The position numbers and the translations under genes are program-made. From the NCBI GenBank assembly GCA_023053575.1, contig JAKZAP010000018.1, positions 12,469,922 to 12,533,921 of the forward strand: a DNA stretch of 64,000 bases, in the 5' to 3' direction. Every line of letters starts with the position of its first letter. Position 1 is the first letter of the stretch. The notes under the pieces are model-generated. The model made no database searches. It saw only the letters and a list, made by a program, of their open reading frames with translations, and was not told the DNA's origin. Origin of the DNA: Branchinecta lynchi. Its lineage: Eukaryota; Arthropoda; Branchiopoda; Anostraca; Branchinectidae. Below, in pieces: positions 10,419-23,300 of the stretch.

Positions 10419-10840
10419 CACTGTCAGAATTTTCATAACAGATTGCGCATAACACTTTCAGGAATAACACCTTTTCACTTAGAAATAAAGTGTTATGACC
10501 AATTAAGTTTATACCTGGAATAAAGTGTTATGACCGATTAAGTTTATACTATTTCGTGCCTAGATCTCCAACAAGTGTTCCAGCATTGGTAAAAATACTA
10601 TCGGGAACAAAAGAAACATAACAGATAACATCCCAAAGTGTTATCTGTTGAAACAGCGCATCCTTCTGTTGTCGTTATGTAACTTCTGACAGTGTAGTAT
10701 TTTTACCTATGTAGTTGTGTAGTTGGAGATCTAGGCACGAAATAGTGTAAACTTAACTGGTCATAACACTTTATTTCTAAGTGAAAAGGTGTTACTCTTG
10801 AAAGTGTTATACGTTATCTGTTATGAAACTTCTGACAGTG
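10419..10840. mobile_element. Family D foldback element (D1)
   Basis: Ends CACTGTCAGAA and TTCTGACAGTG. Arms pair over at least 120 bp (CTAGATCTCCAAC with GTTGGAGATCTAG). A smaller palindromic relative is nested in the loop (ACTTCTGACAGTG at about 10689). Confidence 0.82.
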
Positions 10841-11780
10841 CAGTGTCTTGCTTTTACTGCAGACAGTGGCTGAAATGGCACAGTTCAAAGTTAAGGAACT
10901 GATCGTAGGTGCATACAGTAGAGGTATGCTTATTTGAAAGTTTGTTGACTTAGAATAGAATAGAATGGAATTTTATTTTCAAAAGTAGCTGTCACAGCGT
11001 TACCGCCGAAGTTGACCTTTTTGTCATACAAAATGAAGAATGCAAGTGTGGACTTTGGACTTTCCCTATCTCAGGCACTTGCTGTGACCAAACTCATATA
11101 ATGAGTTAGCCAAAGTAGGTAATTAAGGACATCTGAAAACACCTGAATAAGTAATTTGGACCTTCATTCTACCATTTAACCAAAAACTACAGTGTTCACA
11201 TTTACGTAACTGTTCGAAAAAACATACCTCTACTCTACCTCTACCTGACAGCGGAAACTCGGCAAGCCCGAAGGAAGAGAACCTCGGAACCTCGAGAATC
11301 AAAACGGGTGGAAGGACTAGAGGCGTAGAGTCAATCAGTTTCATTGGTACAACGGGTCTTTTACGAGCCAACCCGTGACAACCAACTACGTTCTTTATTA
11401 TCAGCATTAAATTCACTTCCCTTGACAAACTGACTGGGATATCCTTCTCTACCCCCCTCCCCCCCCCCCCGTTTGATTTAACCCTAATCGTCAACGAATC
11501 TGCCAGCAAGGTGTAATGACCTTGTTCCCTAGGCCCGTCGGGAAAGCATTCCTTCCGCCGGAACATCTCAGATCCGGGAAATATGCAATTAAGACCTCCT
11601 AAGCCTTTCGACAAGGCCAAGGGGCTAAGAGGCGCATCTCTATGGTGTCAACAACAAAACTGAGATAGCGAGAATGTGCTCCCGATTTTCTGGGATCCCG
11701 AACACCAGTGGCAGAATAATTACGTTTATTTATACGAATTCCATGAGACATCTAGAGGAAAAATAAATAAACAGTTACAC
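10841..11780. other. No gene seen
   Basis: Contains a 165-codon minus-strand frame (11123-11620) without recognisable domains or start context, crossed by a C-run at 11460. Treated as chance. Confidence 0.35.
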
Positions 11781-11789
11781 CTTCACCAG

Positions 11790-11880
11790 CAGGAATAGCC
11801 TGTAAAAATGACTATTTTTGTGTGTTTCGGGGGGGGGGGGGGGGTCAACCCCCTAGCCCCCCCCTGGATACGGCCTTGTT
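11790..11880. mobile_element. G/C-tract palindromic element (H1)
   Basis: TTTCGGGGG-run followed by CCCCCTAGCCCCCCCC and TGGATACGGCCTTG, as in H2 at 38609. Confidence 0.6.
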
Positions 11881-12920
11881 CACCAGTTTAAACTAATCTG
11901 CCTAATTGAAACTTCCAGGATAAGGTTGGGAACCCAAGATTTCAGAAGGACAGGAAGCAAGACCAATCCACCCCCAACAAATTTATTCTTCAAAGTCGAA
12001 AGAGCACTGGAATTCATGAGATCGAAAATCACCCTTCGGTGTACTGAAATGCCACTTTCCTATCTAAAGAAAAACTTGCATCGTTCATGTTTTCAGACAA
12101 TCGAGGGGCGTTACCCGGAGAAGGGAGATATACTTGGTGACACTAAAAGGATGACTCAGCTGAGACACCAATATGAGCCTGCTTTAAAACAAATAAGTTT
12201 TTTGCAACTAAACATCTAACTTAGGATTTTTATTCTCGAGGAATTGCCGGAGGACGAGCTTACAGATAATTTCCCATGAAAGCTTACGGATCATTTTCCG
12301 ATATCATGACGTCAAAAAAAAGTCAGCAGATGCTTTTTAGGCGTTTTTTTTTACTCTTCCTGTCAATGCTTATTATGCATAACATTTAATATAGAACGTT
12401 TTCAGAATCACAACGGATTCCATCCCAAGTAGTGTCAGTAAGTAAGTAAGTAATTTATTTATGACTCGCCATTTTGTAAAGGCGGAGTAAATGAAGAAAA
12501 TAAAAGTTTTCCGTTGACCTAGTTATTTATATTTATCGCATATTATTTACTGAAGTTTTACAACGGTATCCATGAGTAAAAATGGGTAGTGCAGTTTGGG
12601 TACCAGTCGTTGGTAAAGCTTATTTAATTCTTACTCTCGGTTGCTGGCAATCTTCACTTTTTATAAACCCCAAAATACAGGAGAAAGACTTGCTTAATCT
12701 GGGAGTGAAACCCCCTCAGAGCAATCCAAGTCATTGAGTAAAAAAAGAACACAAAGGAGAGTAGAAACGATAACCTCGAGATAGATCTTCCACCTATTCG
12801 GAGAAGGAAAGAGCTTTTTTTTATGCTCATGTTCCTGTCGAAATGGAAAAGGGTGTGAACTGTTTTTTTTTACACTTTCCGACTTAAAGGAGGGGATGGG
12901 CACCTGCCATGGGGCCCATT

Positions 12921-13142
12921 AAAGTTAGGGGCCCCACGACAAGGTATTAAAATAATACTGGTTCTTATTGAAGAAAATCACAGTCAAGTTTTCTTAAATT
13001 ATTTCGGTTAAAACTACGTTCGGATTAATACGTTTAACTTTAGGGGCCCCACCACAAGGTATTAAAATAATACTGGTTCATACTTAAGAAAATCACAATC
13101 AAGTTTTCTTAAATTATTTCAGTTAAAACTACTCGTGTTAAT
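12921..13142 (+). repeat. ~115-bp tandem duplication
   Basis: Two copies each containing TAGGGGCCCCAC-ACAAGG and TCAAGTTTTCTTAAATTATT, very similar. Nearby 12220-12920 and 13143-13633 show no gene. Confidence 0.88.
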
Positions 13143-13633
13143 ATTGGTCATGTTCACCTTCTTCTAGCACCGACCTTCGGAACTATCTCAGCAGAAATTT
13201 AAAACAGGCCTAAGAATTTCGGGTGGTTCCCCAAAGGTCTTTGTTACTTTCTACCTTCGGCTGCATCAAACGTGATTACGCCTCCCCATTATTCTCTTTC
13301 CTCTCGCACTTCCAAACCTGAATGTTACGTCCCTTGGGTACTCGTTATCCCAAGGGCCCACGATAGATTGTTCACAAGTAGTTATTTACGGGGCCACTGC
13401 TTACCCTCCAAGAGGAGGCCCAAGGACTAAAAAGGGGCACGAAGCTGAAAGGACCCTTTCAGGCTTCAGAGTCCGGGGCAGGGACAATGTCCTAAGATGT
13501 CTTCTATTAGGCTCTGGAGTTACGAACTCTCACGAACTTATCTACTTCTACTACTTACTAATCTCTTTTAATTACTCGTGCCTCCTGCACCAAGTCCTGC
13601 CGTACCGTGCCTCGGTTTCGTCGATCCCTTTAA

Positions 13634-14253
13634 AAACAAGACCAAAGGTGTCGATGGGATTCCAAAAATCTAATATTTGATTCAGACAATTCGGTCTTGT
13701 CTTCGCCAGATCCAGTATTCGTCAGGCTAATCATCAGAGAAAACCTAGTTCAGACATACCTCTATCTGTCATCTAATCCAACTTTTGCTTTTAACAAATT
13801 TTCTGGTTTGGCCGGATTCCGGGCCAACTAGTTGTCCAGCGAGAAAATGGTTTTCACCTCGTGTTCGGCATGTCTTTTTACCCCTAAATCGAACATTTAA
13901 TCAACTTCAAATACAAATTTTACTTTTAACAAACTTTCCTCTTTTGCCGGATTTCGGACGAATTACTTGTCCGGCGAGAAAACGGTTTTCACTATCGTGC
14001 TCAGCATGCCTTCTTACTCTATAATCGACACATCAGCTGTTTAAAAATATTTTATTTGTCCCTTAATCTGAACCCCCACCCCTAAATGTAGGGCTTCAGA
14101 TCCCATCTATGAACTTGACCTTACCCTTGACCCACTGAATCTTCACACCATATTCCCTTCGAGAGTTATCATGCTCTCAGACAGACGGACAGACGGACAT
14201 TTTTGTGATATCATAGGTATCCCTCCACTTACGTTTTGGGATCCCAAAAAGTA
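13634..14253 (+). mobile_element. Family A satellite element (copy A1)
   Basis: Begins with AACAAGACCAAAGG, contains two to three ~136-bp units (CCGG-TT-GGCCGGATTCCGGGC) and ends with the GTCATAGGTATCCCTCCACTTACG block and TTTTGGGATCCCAAAA. Confidence 0.8.
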
Positions 14254-14359
14254 TTCCTTCCAGCCTAGAATGACTGCGAGTCATAGTTGGTGGCACTAAG
14301 CTAAGATGTGTTCCAGCTATGTTTTGGCTCTTCTTGGCCAGGGGCCTTTTCAGGCTCTA

Positions 14360-15858
14360 TTAGTTAGTTCGCAGTTTCGTGTTTCTAGCGAGTGTCTGAA
14401 CACGAACATTGCTAAGATCGGCCGAAAAATCGATACCATACATTTCAGTTGACTTGCAGTACCGGAATGTTTGTTTGAACGCTAGTGAAATTTGATGAGT
14501 GCCATTTACATCAAACTGATGTGACAAAAGTAAACTAACAATGAGCCAACGTAGCCAATTAAGGGCCCTAGGAAAGAAGAACAGAAAGTCCTTAGCCCAA
14601 GAAACTGCAATTGGCCGATAGCTTTTGCAAAGGTCTGCGTCTTTCCCTCGCTTAATCACCGATGTTATAGTACCCAAGAGGAAACTATTCGGAACCAAAC
14701 CCTGGCACAAAGCAATTTGAAATAGCAGCTGAAGGTGTTGTGTTAAAGCTGGACACTCAATTTTGAAAAAATCGGCCCTAAGGCCATCAGAATCTACAGA
14801 ACCAGTTCTTCTTAATTTCCGGAAAGCAATTTCGATGGAAGAACACGTAACGGGAAGAACAGAAGGTTGAAGTATCTTCCTTGGTAGGTATTTAAAGGAC
14901 ACCTGAATGAAGAGTACCAAGTATCATCCCTATCTGTATGACCTCCGTTAACATTGACAACAGAAAACCCTATCCAAATACGAAATAGTGTTTCCAAGCA
15001 ATGATTTTTGCTCCATTTTGCACCTGTCCTTATTTCAGTACCTAACACTTTTAGAAATGAATAAATGTCTCCAATCAACCCTTCTTCTGCAATATTATTA
15101 ACCAGTTAAGCCCAAACTTATATCTAGAAGAAATTCCAATACGATCCGGCCAGCGCTGTACAAGATTTGAATGAATTGCGCTTTTTGTCTTGGAGTCTGC
15201 ATGTGCAAACCTCCAGAAACGAACACCCCTATTTTGAAAACGTCACGCTCAGGAGAAGAATGCTCTCCGTGGCCATGTCTGTAAATGCATTCTCCATGGT
15301 CTGTTCAAGTATGGTTCATTGTTCAGGTGTCCTTTAAGAAGTAAATTTTAAGTAAATTTTCAAAGTGCCGCTGAATCTAGTTTTTGCAATCGCTGAATAG
15401 ACCACTGTAGTGGCTGGTCCAGTCAGCCATAGTTAGCGCGGAAGGAGGTACAGCTGAACCTTTATCTATCCGAAGGACCTTTCGCCACGTTTTTTTTGTC
15501 ACTGGGAGCATCTAAACCATATAAAGGAGCATTTTAAGTGACGATTTGTATTCACGCTTCGTTTTAGCTTTTAGATTAAAGACAGTACCATTCCCTGGGC
15601 GTCCGCAAGCAATCCAAATTGTTAGCCAACTGATTCGAGAAACAGGGACAACCAAACAGAAAGACAGTGGCAGATGGTCGTCCTCAATTTTCTCCTCATC
15701 AACCTCAACAATACCGCCAATGAGACATGTTTCACAAACAGTCAATTGTTCCCTGATCACCTCAAAGCCAACTGATCGTGGATCGAGACCGAAAACAGCC
15801 GTCGGGTTGTAGTCTTTGAGAAAAGCAGTTTTAAAGAATTCACGTACATTGAAAACAA
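14360..15858 (-). pseudogene. Degenerate non-LTR retrotransposon (LINE) ORF2 fragment
   Basis: Minus-strand coding remnants in LINE order. At 15858-15512, an endonuclease end is seen (DDHLPLSF, the Asp-His pair) followed by a Lys-rich linker (NLKAKTKREYKSSL). At 15078-14360 come reverse-transcriptase parts: RKLRRTGSVDSDGLRADFFK, KRGKDADLCKSYRPIAVS and a decayed motif A region (GIDFSADLSNV). Frames change several times and 15080-15510 has no clear frame. The catalytic Asp of motif A is not recognisable. The 5' side is cut by family A DNA at 15858. A hammerhead-like relic with poor core lies just beyond, at 14313-14352. Confidence 0.7.
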
Positions 15859-16200
15859 GACCAAAGGTTTCGATGGGATCCCAAGAATCTAATATTTGGT
15901 CCAGACAATTGGGCTTTGTCTTCGCCAGGCTAATCATCACAGAAACCAAGTTCAGATATACCTCTATAAGCCATATTTATTTTGACGATACTGACCGAAA
16001 CTTCCTGCTTTACTTCTGCCAAATTTCCGGTTTCAGCCGAATTCCGAGCGAACTAATTGTCGAGCAAAAATGAAAATTCAGAAACGAATTCAGCATATAT
16101 CCTTATCTCTATACAGAATATCTAATCAACTTCAAATAAAAACTTTAACTTATAAAAAAAATTCCGGTTACAACCGGATTCCGAACGCAAGAACCGTTTA
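15858..16200 (+). mobile_element. Family A fragment (A2)
   Basis: AACAAGACCAAAGGTTTCGA start adjoining the LINE fragment, with one to two satellite units and no right terminus. Confidence 0.75.
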
Positions 16201-16669
16201 AGTCCCTCTGAGCGTTTTGGAAAATACTTCATTTGCACTTGGTAATACGAAGGCCTTTCCGATCCCCTTGCCTCTAAAATTATATTTCCGATTTCCAATG
16301 ACGTGAGAAATTTCGAGTTAGGAAACGTATCCCATTTCCGATGCGTCACCAAGGCAACAAGAATCCCCTCTCAGCTTAGCTCTTGCGTAGGCAAAGAAAA
16401 GCAAGGCCACTAGAATTACGTTTCAACTCTCCTAAGAAGTTACTGGACTAATTTTTATCAAAATATTATCGAAGGCAAGAAACTTTTAACTGGGGGAAAC
16501 ACAATAAGGCTGATACAATTCCTGTCGCCATCCGAGGTCTGAGAACCAGAATTGCTTGGCATACTTAACAACGGAAGAATAAGAGAGGGTTAACAGACCC
16601 AAAAAACAAGTTTCAAATTTCAAATTTCCAGAAAAGCCTTCCCTTTTATAAAAAGATATATATTTTTAT

Positions 16670-18893
16670 GGCACTTGCCCTTCGGCCAAGTGCCATATAG
16701 CGATTATAATTTCTGTCCGTCAGTCGTCCCGGTTTTGCTAGTTCGGGCACTTCCAGATAAGCTAGGACGATGAAACTTGGCAGGCATATCAGGGACTAGA
16801 CCAGATTAAATTAGAAATAGTCGCTTCCCTGATCCGACATCTGGAGGTAAGTGGAGGGAGGGGGAATCCGTAGAAATTAGGAAAAATGAGATATTTTTAG
16901 CTTACGAACGGGTGGTCGGATCTTGATGAAACTTAATACATGGAAGAACCTCGTGTCTCAGACGCTCTATTTTAAATCCAGACCGGATCCGGTGACATGG
17001 TGGGTGGGGGGAGGGCCAAGATTTCCGGGGAAACCGGAAATCTTGGAAAACACTTAGAGTAGACCGGACGAAACTTGGTGGAAAGAATACGCACAAGTCC
17101 TAGATACGTGACTGATATAACCGAAATCGATCCGCTCACTTTGGGGGATTTTTTTTTTTTGGGGGGGGGGGAGGCGAATTTCTAGGGATCTCGCGAGTTT
17201 GGTGCTTCCTGATGTGCTGGGACGATGAAAATTGGCAGGCATGTCAGGGACCCGACCAGATTAATTAGGAAATAGTCACTTCCCCGATCCGAACATCTGG
17301 GGGGGGGGGTGAAGGGAGGGGGGAGACAACATTTCAGGTACTTTTAATTTGCGAGCGAGTGATCGGATCTTGATAAAAGTTGATATTTAGGATGACCTTG
17401 TGTCTCAGACGTCCCACTTTAAATCCGGACCGGATCCGATTACACTGGGGGGAGTTGGAGGAGGGAACCTGAATTCTTGAGAAATACTTAGAATGAAGTG
17501 ATCGGGATGAAACTTGGTGGGAAGGAGCACAAGTCCTAGATACGTCATTGACATAACCGGGCCGGTATCCGGGCACTGTGGGGGAGTTGGGGGGGGTCCG
17601 GATTTCTAGCGATCCCGCGAGTTCTGCATACTTACTGATGTGCTAGGGCGATGAAAATTGGCAGGTATGTCATGGATCCGAACACATTGACTTGAGAACA
17701 GCCGTTTCCCCGATCCCACCATCGTGGGGGGAGTGAATGGATGGGGAGTCCGAAATCTAGTGGCGTGCATAACTTTTGAACGGGTGATTGGATTTGAATG
17801 AAACTTGTCTGGTGGAAAGAGCTATCGCCTTGGTGTTCAGTGTCAAATCCGGGTCGGGTCCGACACCTGTGGGGGATGGGGGGGGGGGAAAACTCAAGAA
17901 ACCCTTAAAGCAGAGGGATTGGGACGGAACTTAATGGAGAGAACAAGCAGTAGGCCTAGATACGAAATTGACGGTGCCAGATGGTTTCGGGGTTCTGTGG
18001 GGGGAGTTCCCGTGAAACTTAATGGGTGACAAGAATCGATGGCGTCGACTTGTAAAACATGCGTTCGAACTATATGCGACCACGGAGGGGGGAATTGGGG
18101 AGGGGGGGGGGACTTTTGCATAAAAACCGAACGGATGGACCGAATGAGATGCAAGTTCGACAGTGACGAGTTTATGCGGCCTAGATTTGTTATTTGGCGT
18201 CCGGGCCGGATTCGGCCAAGGAGGGAGGGGGGGTACTGGAAACTTACAGATAGGCTATGCTCTGATTTCGGTAAAACTTGATGGACAGGAAGAGGGAATT
18301 AAGACGTTCGACGTTTATGTTTTCAAGTCCTGTTTGGCAACAGTGGGGGGAGTTGGAGGGAGATTGCCAGAAACTTTGAGGCTCGCATAGGGGTCAAATG
18401 AATGCATTAGTTTAAATGAAACATGGAACGTAGAGACAGCATATACCCCAGATGACATATTTTGGCCAGAACCGGAACCGACAATGTTGTTGGAGGGGGG
18501 GGGGGGGGGGTACCGGAATTTTTCGAAAATGCTAAGATTCGAGTGAAACTTGATAGGTGGTATAAAAGAAGATGCTTTAGATGATCCATTTTGCAGTAGA
18601 ACCAGATTCGGCAACGGTAGGGGGAATGGATGGAGTACCGGAAATCGTGTAGCAAGTCCAGGGATCAAACGAGTGGATATATTCGGTTGAAACTTGGGAG
18701 TTTGCAGAGTCATGTGCATTTGCTACAGATAATCGAGACGATGCCGGAACTGCTCAGAACTGAGTGAAACAAAATATCCTATTTCTATTTCCGAACCACA
18801 TTTTTGGATGGCAGGTGTGTTTTGTGACGTTCTCATCTACTTTCTTGTACTTCCTACTCGTAACAAGTGCCATATGAGCTCGTAGCTCTTGTT
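16670..18893 (+). mobile_element. Family B G-rich satellite element (B1)
   Basis: Starts with the hairpin GGCACTTG-CCCTTCGGC-CAAGTGCC. It then carries a repeat of roughly 430-460 bp (GACGATGAAA-TTGGCAGG at about 16763, 17221 and 17648) built of smaller units, each with a GGGGG(A)GTTGGAGGGG tract. It ends at CAAGTGCCATATGAGCTCG. The G-tracts create several spurious frames on both strands. Confidence 0.78.
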
Positions 18894-19229
18894 CTTTATT
18901 GCTGAACCCGCTAAAATGCATATAAGAGTGAGTAAAAAAAAAAAAAAAAACTACTTAAACATATTAAAAACAAAATTTACTATAATCGAGACGATGCCGG
19001 AACTGCTCAGAAGTGAGTGAAACTAAATATCCTATTTCTATTTCCGAACCGTATTTCTGGATGGCAGGTGTGTTTTGTGACGTTCTCATCTACTTTTATG
19101 TACTGCCTACTCGTAACAAGTGCCATATGAGCTCGTAGCTCTGGTTATTTATTGCTGAGCCCGCTAAAAGGCATATAAGAGTAGAGTAAAAAAAAAAAAC
19201 TACTTAAACATTAAAAACAAAATTGACTA
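18729..19229 (+). repeat. 253-bp tandem duplication at the B1 terminus
   Basis: Two nearly identical copies start at 18729 and 18982 (ATAATCGAGACGATGCCGG), each ending in a poly-A run and CTACTTAAACAT. The duplicated unit includes the family B terminal segment. Confidence 0.88.
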
Positions 19230-19784
19230 AGGAAGAAGAATAGGCCGCGATGTGCGGGGTGGCCAGGAGGGGAGGTTGCGGGAAATTTTACTAAGGGCCG
19301 AGAGCTGTATGGTATATCCGGAAGCCTGTAACGCAAAATCAGGTGTCCGTTTTGGTCTGTTTTGGGGGTAGGAAAAGGAGGATGCATATAGTCATCAGTG
19401 AGAAGACAAGAAATGGTGTTTATTTCCTTTACAATCTGGGAAAGGCTGGAAAGAAATAACTGGACTACAACGGACCTAAAAAACGCAAAGGATTGAAGCT
19501 AAAATAAAATTATTTTCTTCTTTCTGATAAAAAATCTGGTTAAAAACATCTTGAACTTTATATAGGATCGAAGCCCTCACCACGATTAGCTAGATAAACA
19601 ACAACTATGTCCAGAAGATAACACACAGCAATGTCCTTTCTAAAGAGAAAAGGTGGAACAAACCTGATTCAGAACTTAAAGTATTAAGATTTTCTTCCTG
19701 GCTGTTAGGACAGTCCGGAAATTACAAGTCGCCTACTCCATAATTCAGCCCACGCTGACTTCGAATCGTAGCTTACATAACACT

Positions 19785-20380
19785 AGTTACTAGCTCATAT
19801 GGCACTTCTTACGAGTAGGTGCTGCAAGAAAGTAGATGAGAACGTCACGAAATACCCCTTCAAACAACACTAGATTCGGACCTAGAAATAGGATATCTAG
19901 TTTTCAACAACCCTAGGTTTGAGTTCGGACCTAGAAATAGGATATCTAGTCTGAGCAATTCTTGCATCGCCTTGAATCATGTCGAGCAAGTGACTTTCTA
20001 CCTTTTAAGTTTAAGTCCACTCTTTTGATAACTAGGCGCACCACACTATCCCCCCCCCTCCCTCCAACTCCCTCTTAAGGGCCGAATCTGATTCGACACA
20101 TAGATAGATCAGACATAGTATCTTCTCTTACCAGCTATCAAGGTTCACTCGAACCTGAGCATTTCTCGAGGAATTCCAGTCACCACCCCACCCCGCCCCA
20201 CCCCCCGCTCGGATCTGGTTCGGACCCTAAAATATATCATCTACGTCATATAACCTCTCTACTTTCCAAGTTTCATCAAATCGCTCCTCTTGTTTGGCCA
20301 CTATACGAGCCACAAAATGTCCGTGGCTCCCCCCACTGTGGCCGAATACAACTTGGACACATAGCCGTCGCATCTCTGAC
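19785..20380 (-). mobile_element. Family B element cut by the Polinton junction (B5)
   Basis: Reverse-oriented copy: terminus GAGCTCATATGGCACTT-type sequence near 19793, GAACGTCACGAAAT, C-rich tracts, TTTCATCAAATC, and a last unit CCCCCACTGTGGCC. It stops at about 20380, where the polymerase reading frame begins. Confidence 0.65.
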
Positions 20381-23300
20381 TTCCTGATCATTTATTTAGA
20401 ACGGAACAAGAACAGCAGCCTACTATTTCTAGGGAAACGGAAAACCTTTATACCATCAACGTTTCTATTGAAAGCAATGGAAGAGAAAAAGATGCTCTTA
20501 TTGCTTTTGTTTTCGCAGATTTGAGACGAAGAATGAATGAACTTTATCAGTATAGAGTTCAGTTTGTAACTCGTGTTATTTTCCATCGACAGGAGAATGA
20601 TGAAGAAGTAGTAGTATATTACAACAGTACTTCTTGGATTTTAAATAAAAATAGCATTCTTACTCATAATCATTTGGATGATAATAACAAGAGACTTAGT
20701 TCTTTAAGTAATACCCCTCGATCTGGGCTACAATTTAGTCGGTATGAAGGAATTGATTATAGGATGACACGAATAGAATCTTACATGGGAGGAACGTTTA
20801 AAATACTGCCAGATTTCGTAAAAAATAAAAGAGCTTGCTTGAATATTGAAAATAACGACCAGAAATGTTTCCTTTGGTCTATCTTAGCAAATCTACATCC
20901 AGCTAAGGATCATCCGGAAAGAATTTCGAAATATAAACAAGATGAGAACGAATTTGATTTCGAAGGGGTTACCAACTTCCCAATGGATACTAAAGATATA
21001 CACAAATTTGAAAATAGATACAACATTAAGACTTGTTTATTTCAAATTGAAAAAGAGAAAATTATCAGAAGTCATATACTAAAAAGTACAATCAATGGCA
21101 AAACAGCTAAACATGTTATTAATTTATTATATTTCGATAATCATTATGTACTGGTAAAGGATCTGAGCAGATTAGTTGGTCCTCAAATATCTACAAGACA
21201 AAAAAAGACATACCTCTGCACTTTTTGCGGAAGGCATTTTACAAAAGAAGAACAATATGAAAAACATAAGAGTAAAAATAATTGCGAAGATCCTGATATT
21301 ATAATGCCTCCTGAAGGTTCAAGTATACAATATAAAAATATTGCAAAACAAATGAAAGTACCTTATTGCATAATAGCAGACTTTGAGTCTTATAACGAAG
21401 AATACAATCAGGTAAACGGAAAGAAAACAATAAAAGTGGCCAAACAGAAACCATTTGCTTAAGGATTTCAGGTATGCTGTTCCTTTGATACAAACCAGAA
21501 CAAATACTATGACTATTTCGGTGAAGACGCTGCAGAACATTTTGTTAAAGCCGTTACAAAAGTATCCACAGAAATCGCAAACAAATATGAAAGCAGACAA
21601 AGAAACCATACTTATACCAGTGCAGAAATTACCGAAAAATGGAAAAATCTAATGAATAAGACTTGTCATATCTGTAAAACTGAAATTACTGAAAATCCAC
21701 ACTTTGATCACGACCACATGACAGGAGAAGATAGAGGTTTTGCTCATGCTGAATGTAATATGAAATACAGGATTCCTAGGCATATCCCGGTAGTAATGCA
21801 TAATTTATCAAAATATGATTCTCATTTATTTGTTAGAGAATTGATACCTGATAACGGAATTTTTGAAAGTGCAGAAAGTTTCATCTGATTCTCAAAATCA
21901 ATAAGTATTACAAAAGCGGATACGGAAATAGAATATGAGATGCGGTTTATAGATTCAATTAGATTTATGGCTTCATCTTTAGACAAACTATCAGCAAATT
22001 TAGCAACATGTGATTGCAAAGTACCTTGTAATCATCTAAGACAGAATTTCAAATTCACATCTAACAGCTTCAAAAATGACGATGAATTCAAAGAAATAAT
22101 TAAAAAAGGGGTGTATCCCTATGAATTCGTAGATAGTTTCGATAAAATGAATTGTACAAAGTTACCACCAATAGAAAGCTTTTATTCTAGGTTGACCGGG
22201 AAAGGTATTGACAAAAGTGATTATAAAAGAGCGGTATCTATATGGAAGCAATTTAACTGTGAAACATTACTTGATTATACCAAGTTGTACCTAAAAAGTG
22301 ATGTGTTAATTCTATCAGATGTTGTGGAGAATTTCAGGAACGTTTGTATACATAATTATGATCTGGATCCACTTCATTACTTCTCAGCTCCAGGATTAAC
22401 ATGGGATGCTTTCCTAAAGCATTCGAAAGTAGACTTGCCGTTATTCTCAAAGGAAGACATGTATACCTTTATAGAAAAAGGAATAAGAGGTGGTGTATCC
22501 CAATGTATAAAAAGATACGCAAAAGCAAATAATAAATATACAAGTGAGTATAATAAGAATAAGCCATCTAATTATTTAATTTATTTGGAAGCTAATAATT
22601 TATATGGTTGGGCCATGTCACAACAATTACCAGCGAATAATTTCCAATTCATTCCAATACCGGATGATTTGAAAGAAAGAAATGAATACGAATCATTCGA
22701 GTATTACAACCATCTAAAAACTCATATCAATTCGATAATGAAATTACAGAATATAGGTGCTATATATGAAGTAGATTTAGAATATCCAAAAGAATTACAC
22801 GAATTACACAAGGATTTACCATTAGCATCCGAACACTTTAACGGTAAGCTATGTACCACAGTATTAGATAAGCAAAACTATGTAATTCACCACAGGAATC
22901 TAGAATTCTATTTACAAAAAGGTTTGATACTGAAAAGAGTACACATAATACTAGGATTCACTGAAAGTGCTTACTTAAAAGGATACATAGACCATAACAC
23001 AGCCCTTAGAACTAAGGGTACAAATGACTTTGAAAAGGACTTCTTTAAACTGATGAATAATGCTTGCTTTGGAAAAACCACGGAAAACGTAAGGAAGCGA
23101 GCGGACAATAACGGATGATACAACAAGAGAAAAAATAATAAAGAAGCCCAACTTTAAATCTGAAATAATTTTTAGTGAAAACTTTTCAGTGGCAAGAATG
23201 TCGAAGGAAAAGATAAAACTAGACAAACCAATGTACATCGGTTTTACTGTATTAGAACTATCCAAGTTATTGATGTATGAATTCCATTATGATTATATGA

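Noticed and set aside
11123..11620. 165-codon minus-strand frame
   Set aside because: Crosses a C/G homopolymer (GGGGRG) and shows no domain, motif or splice context.
17805..18719. Several Gly/Pro-rich frames on both strands
   Set aside because: Products of family B G-tracts and satellite units, not genes.
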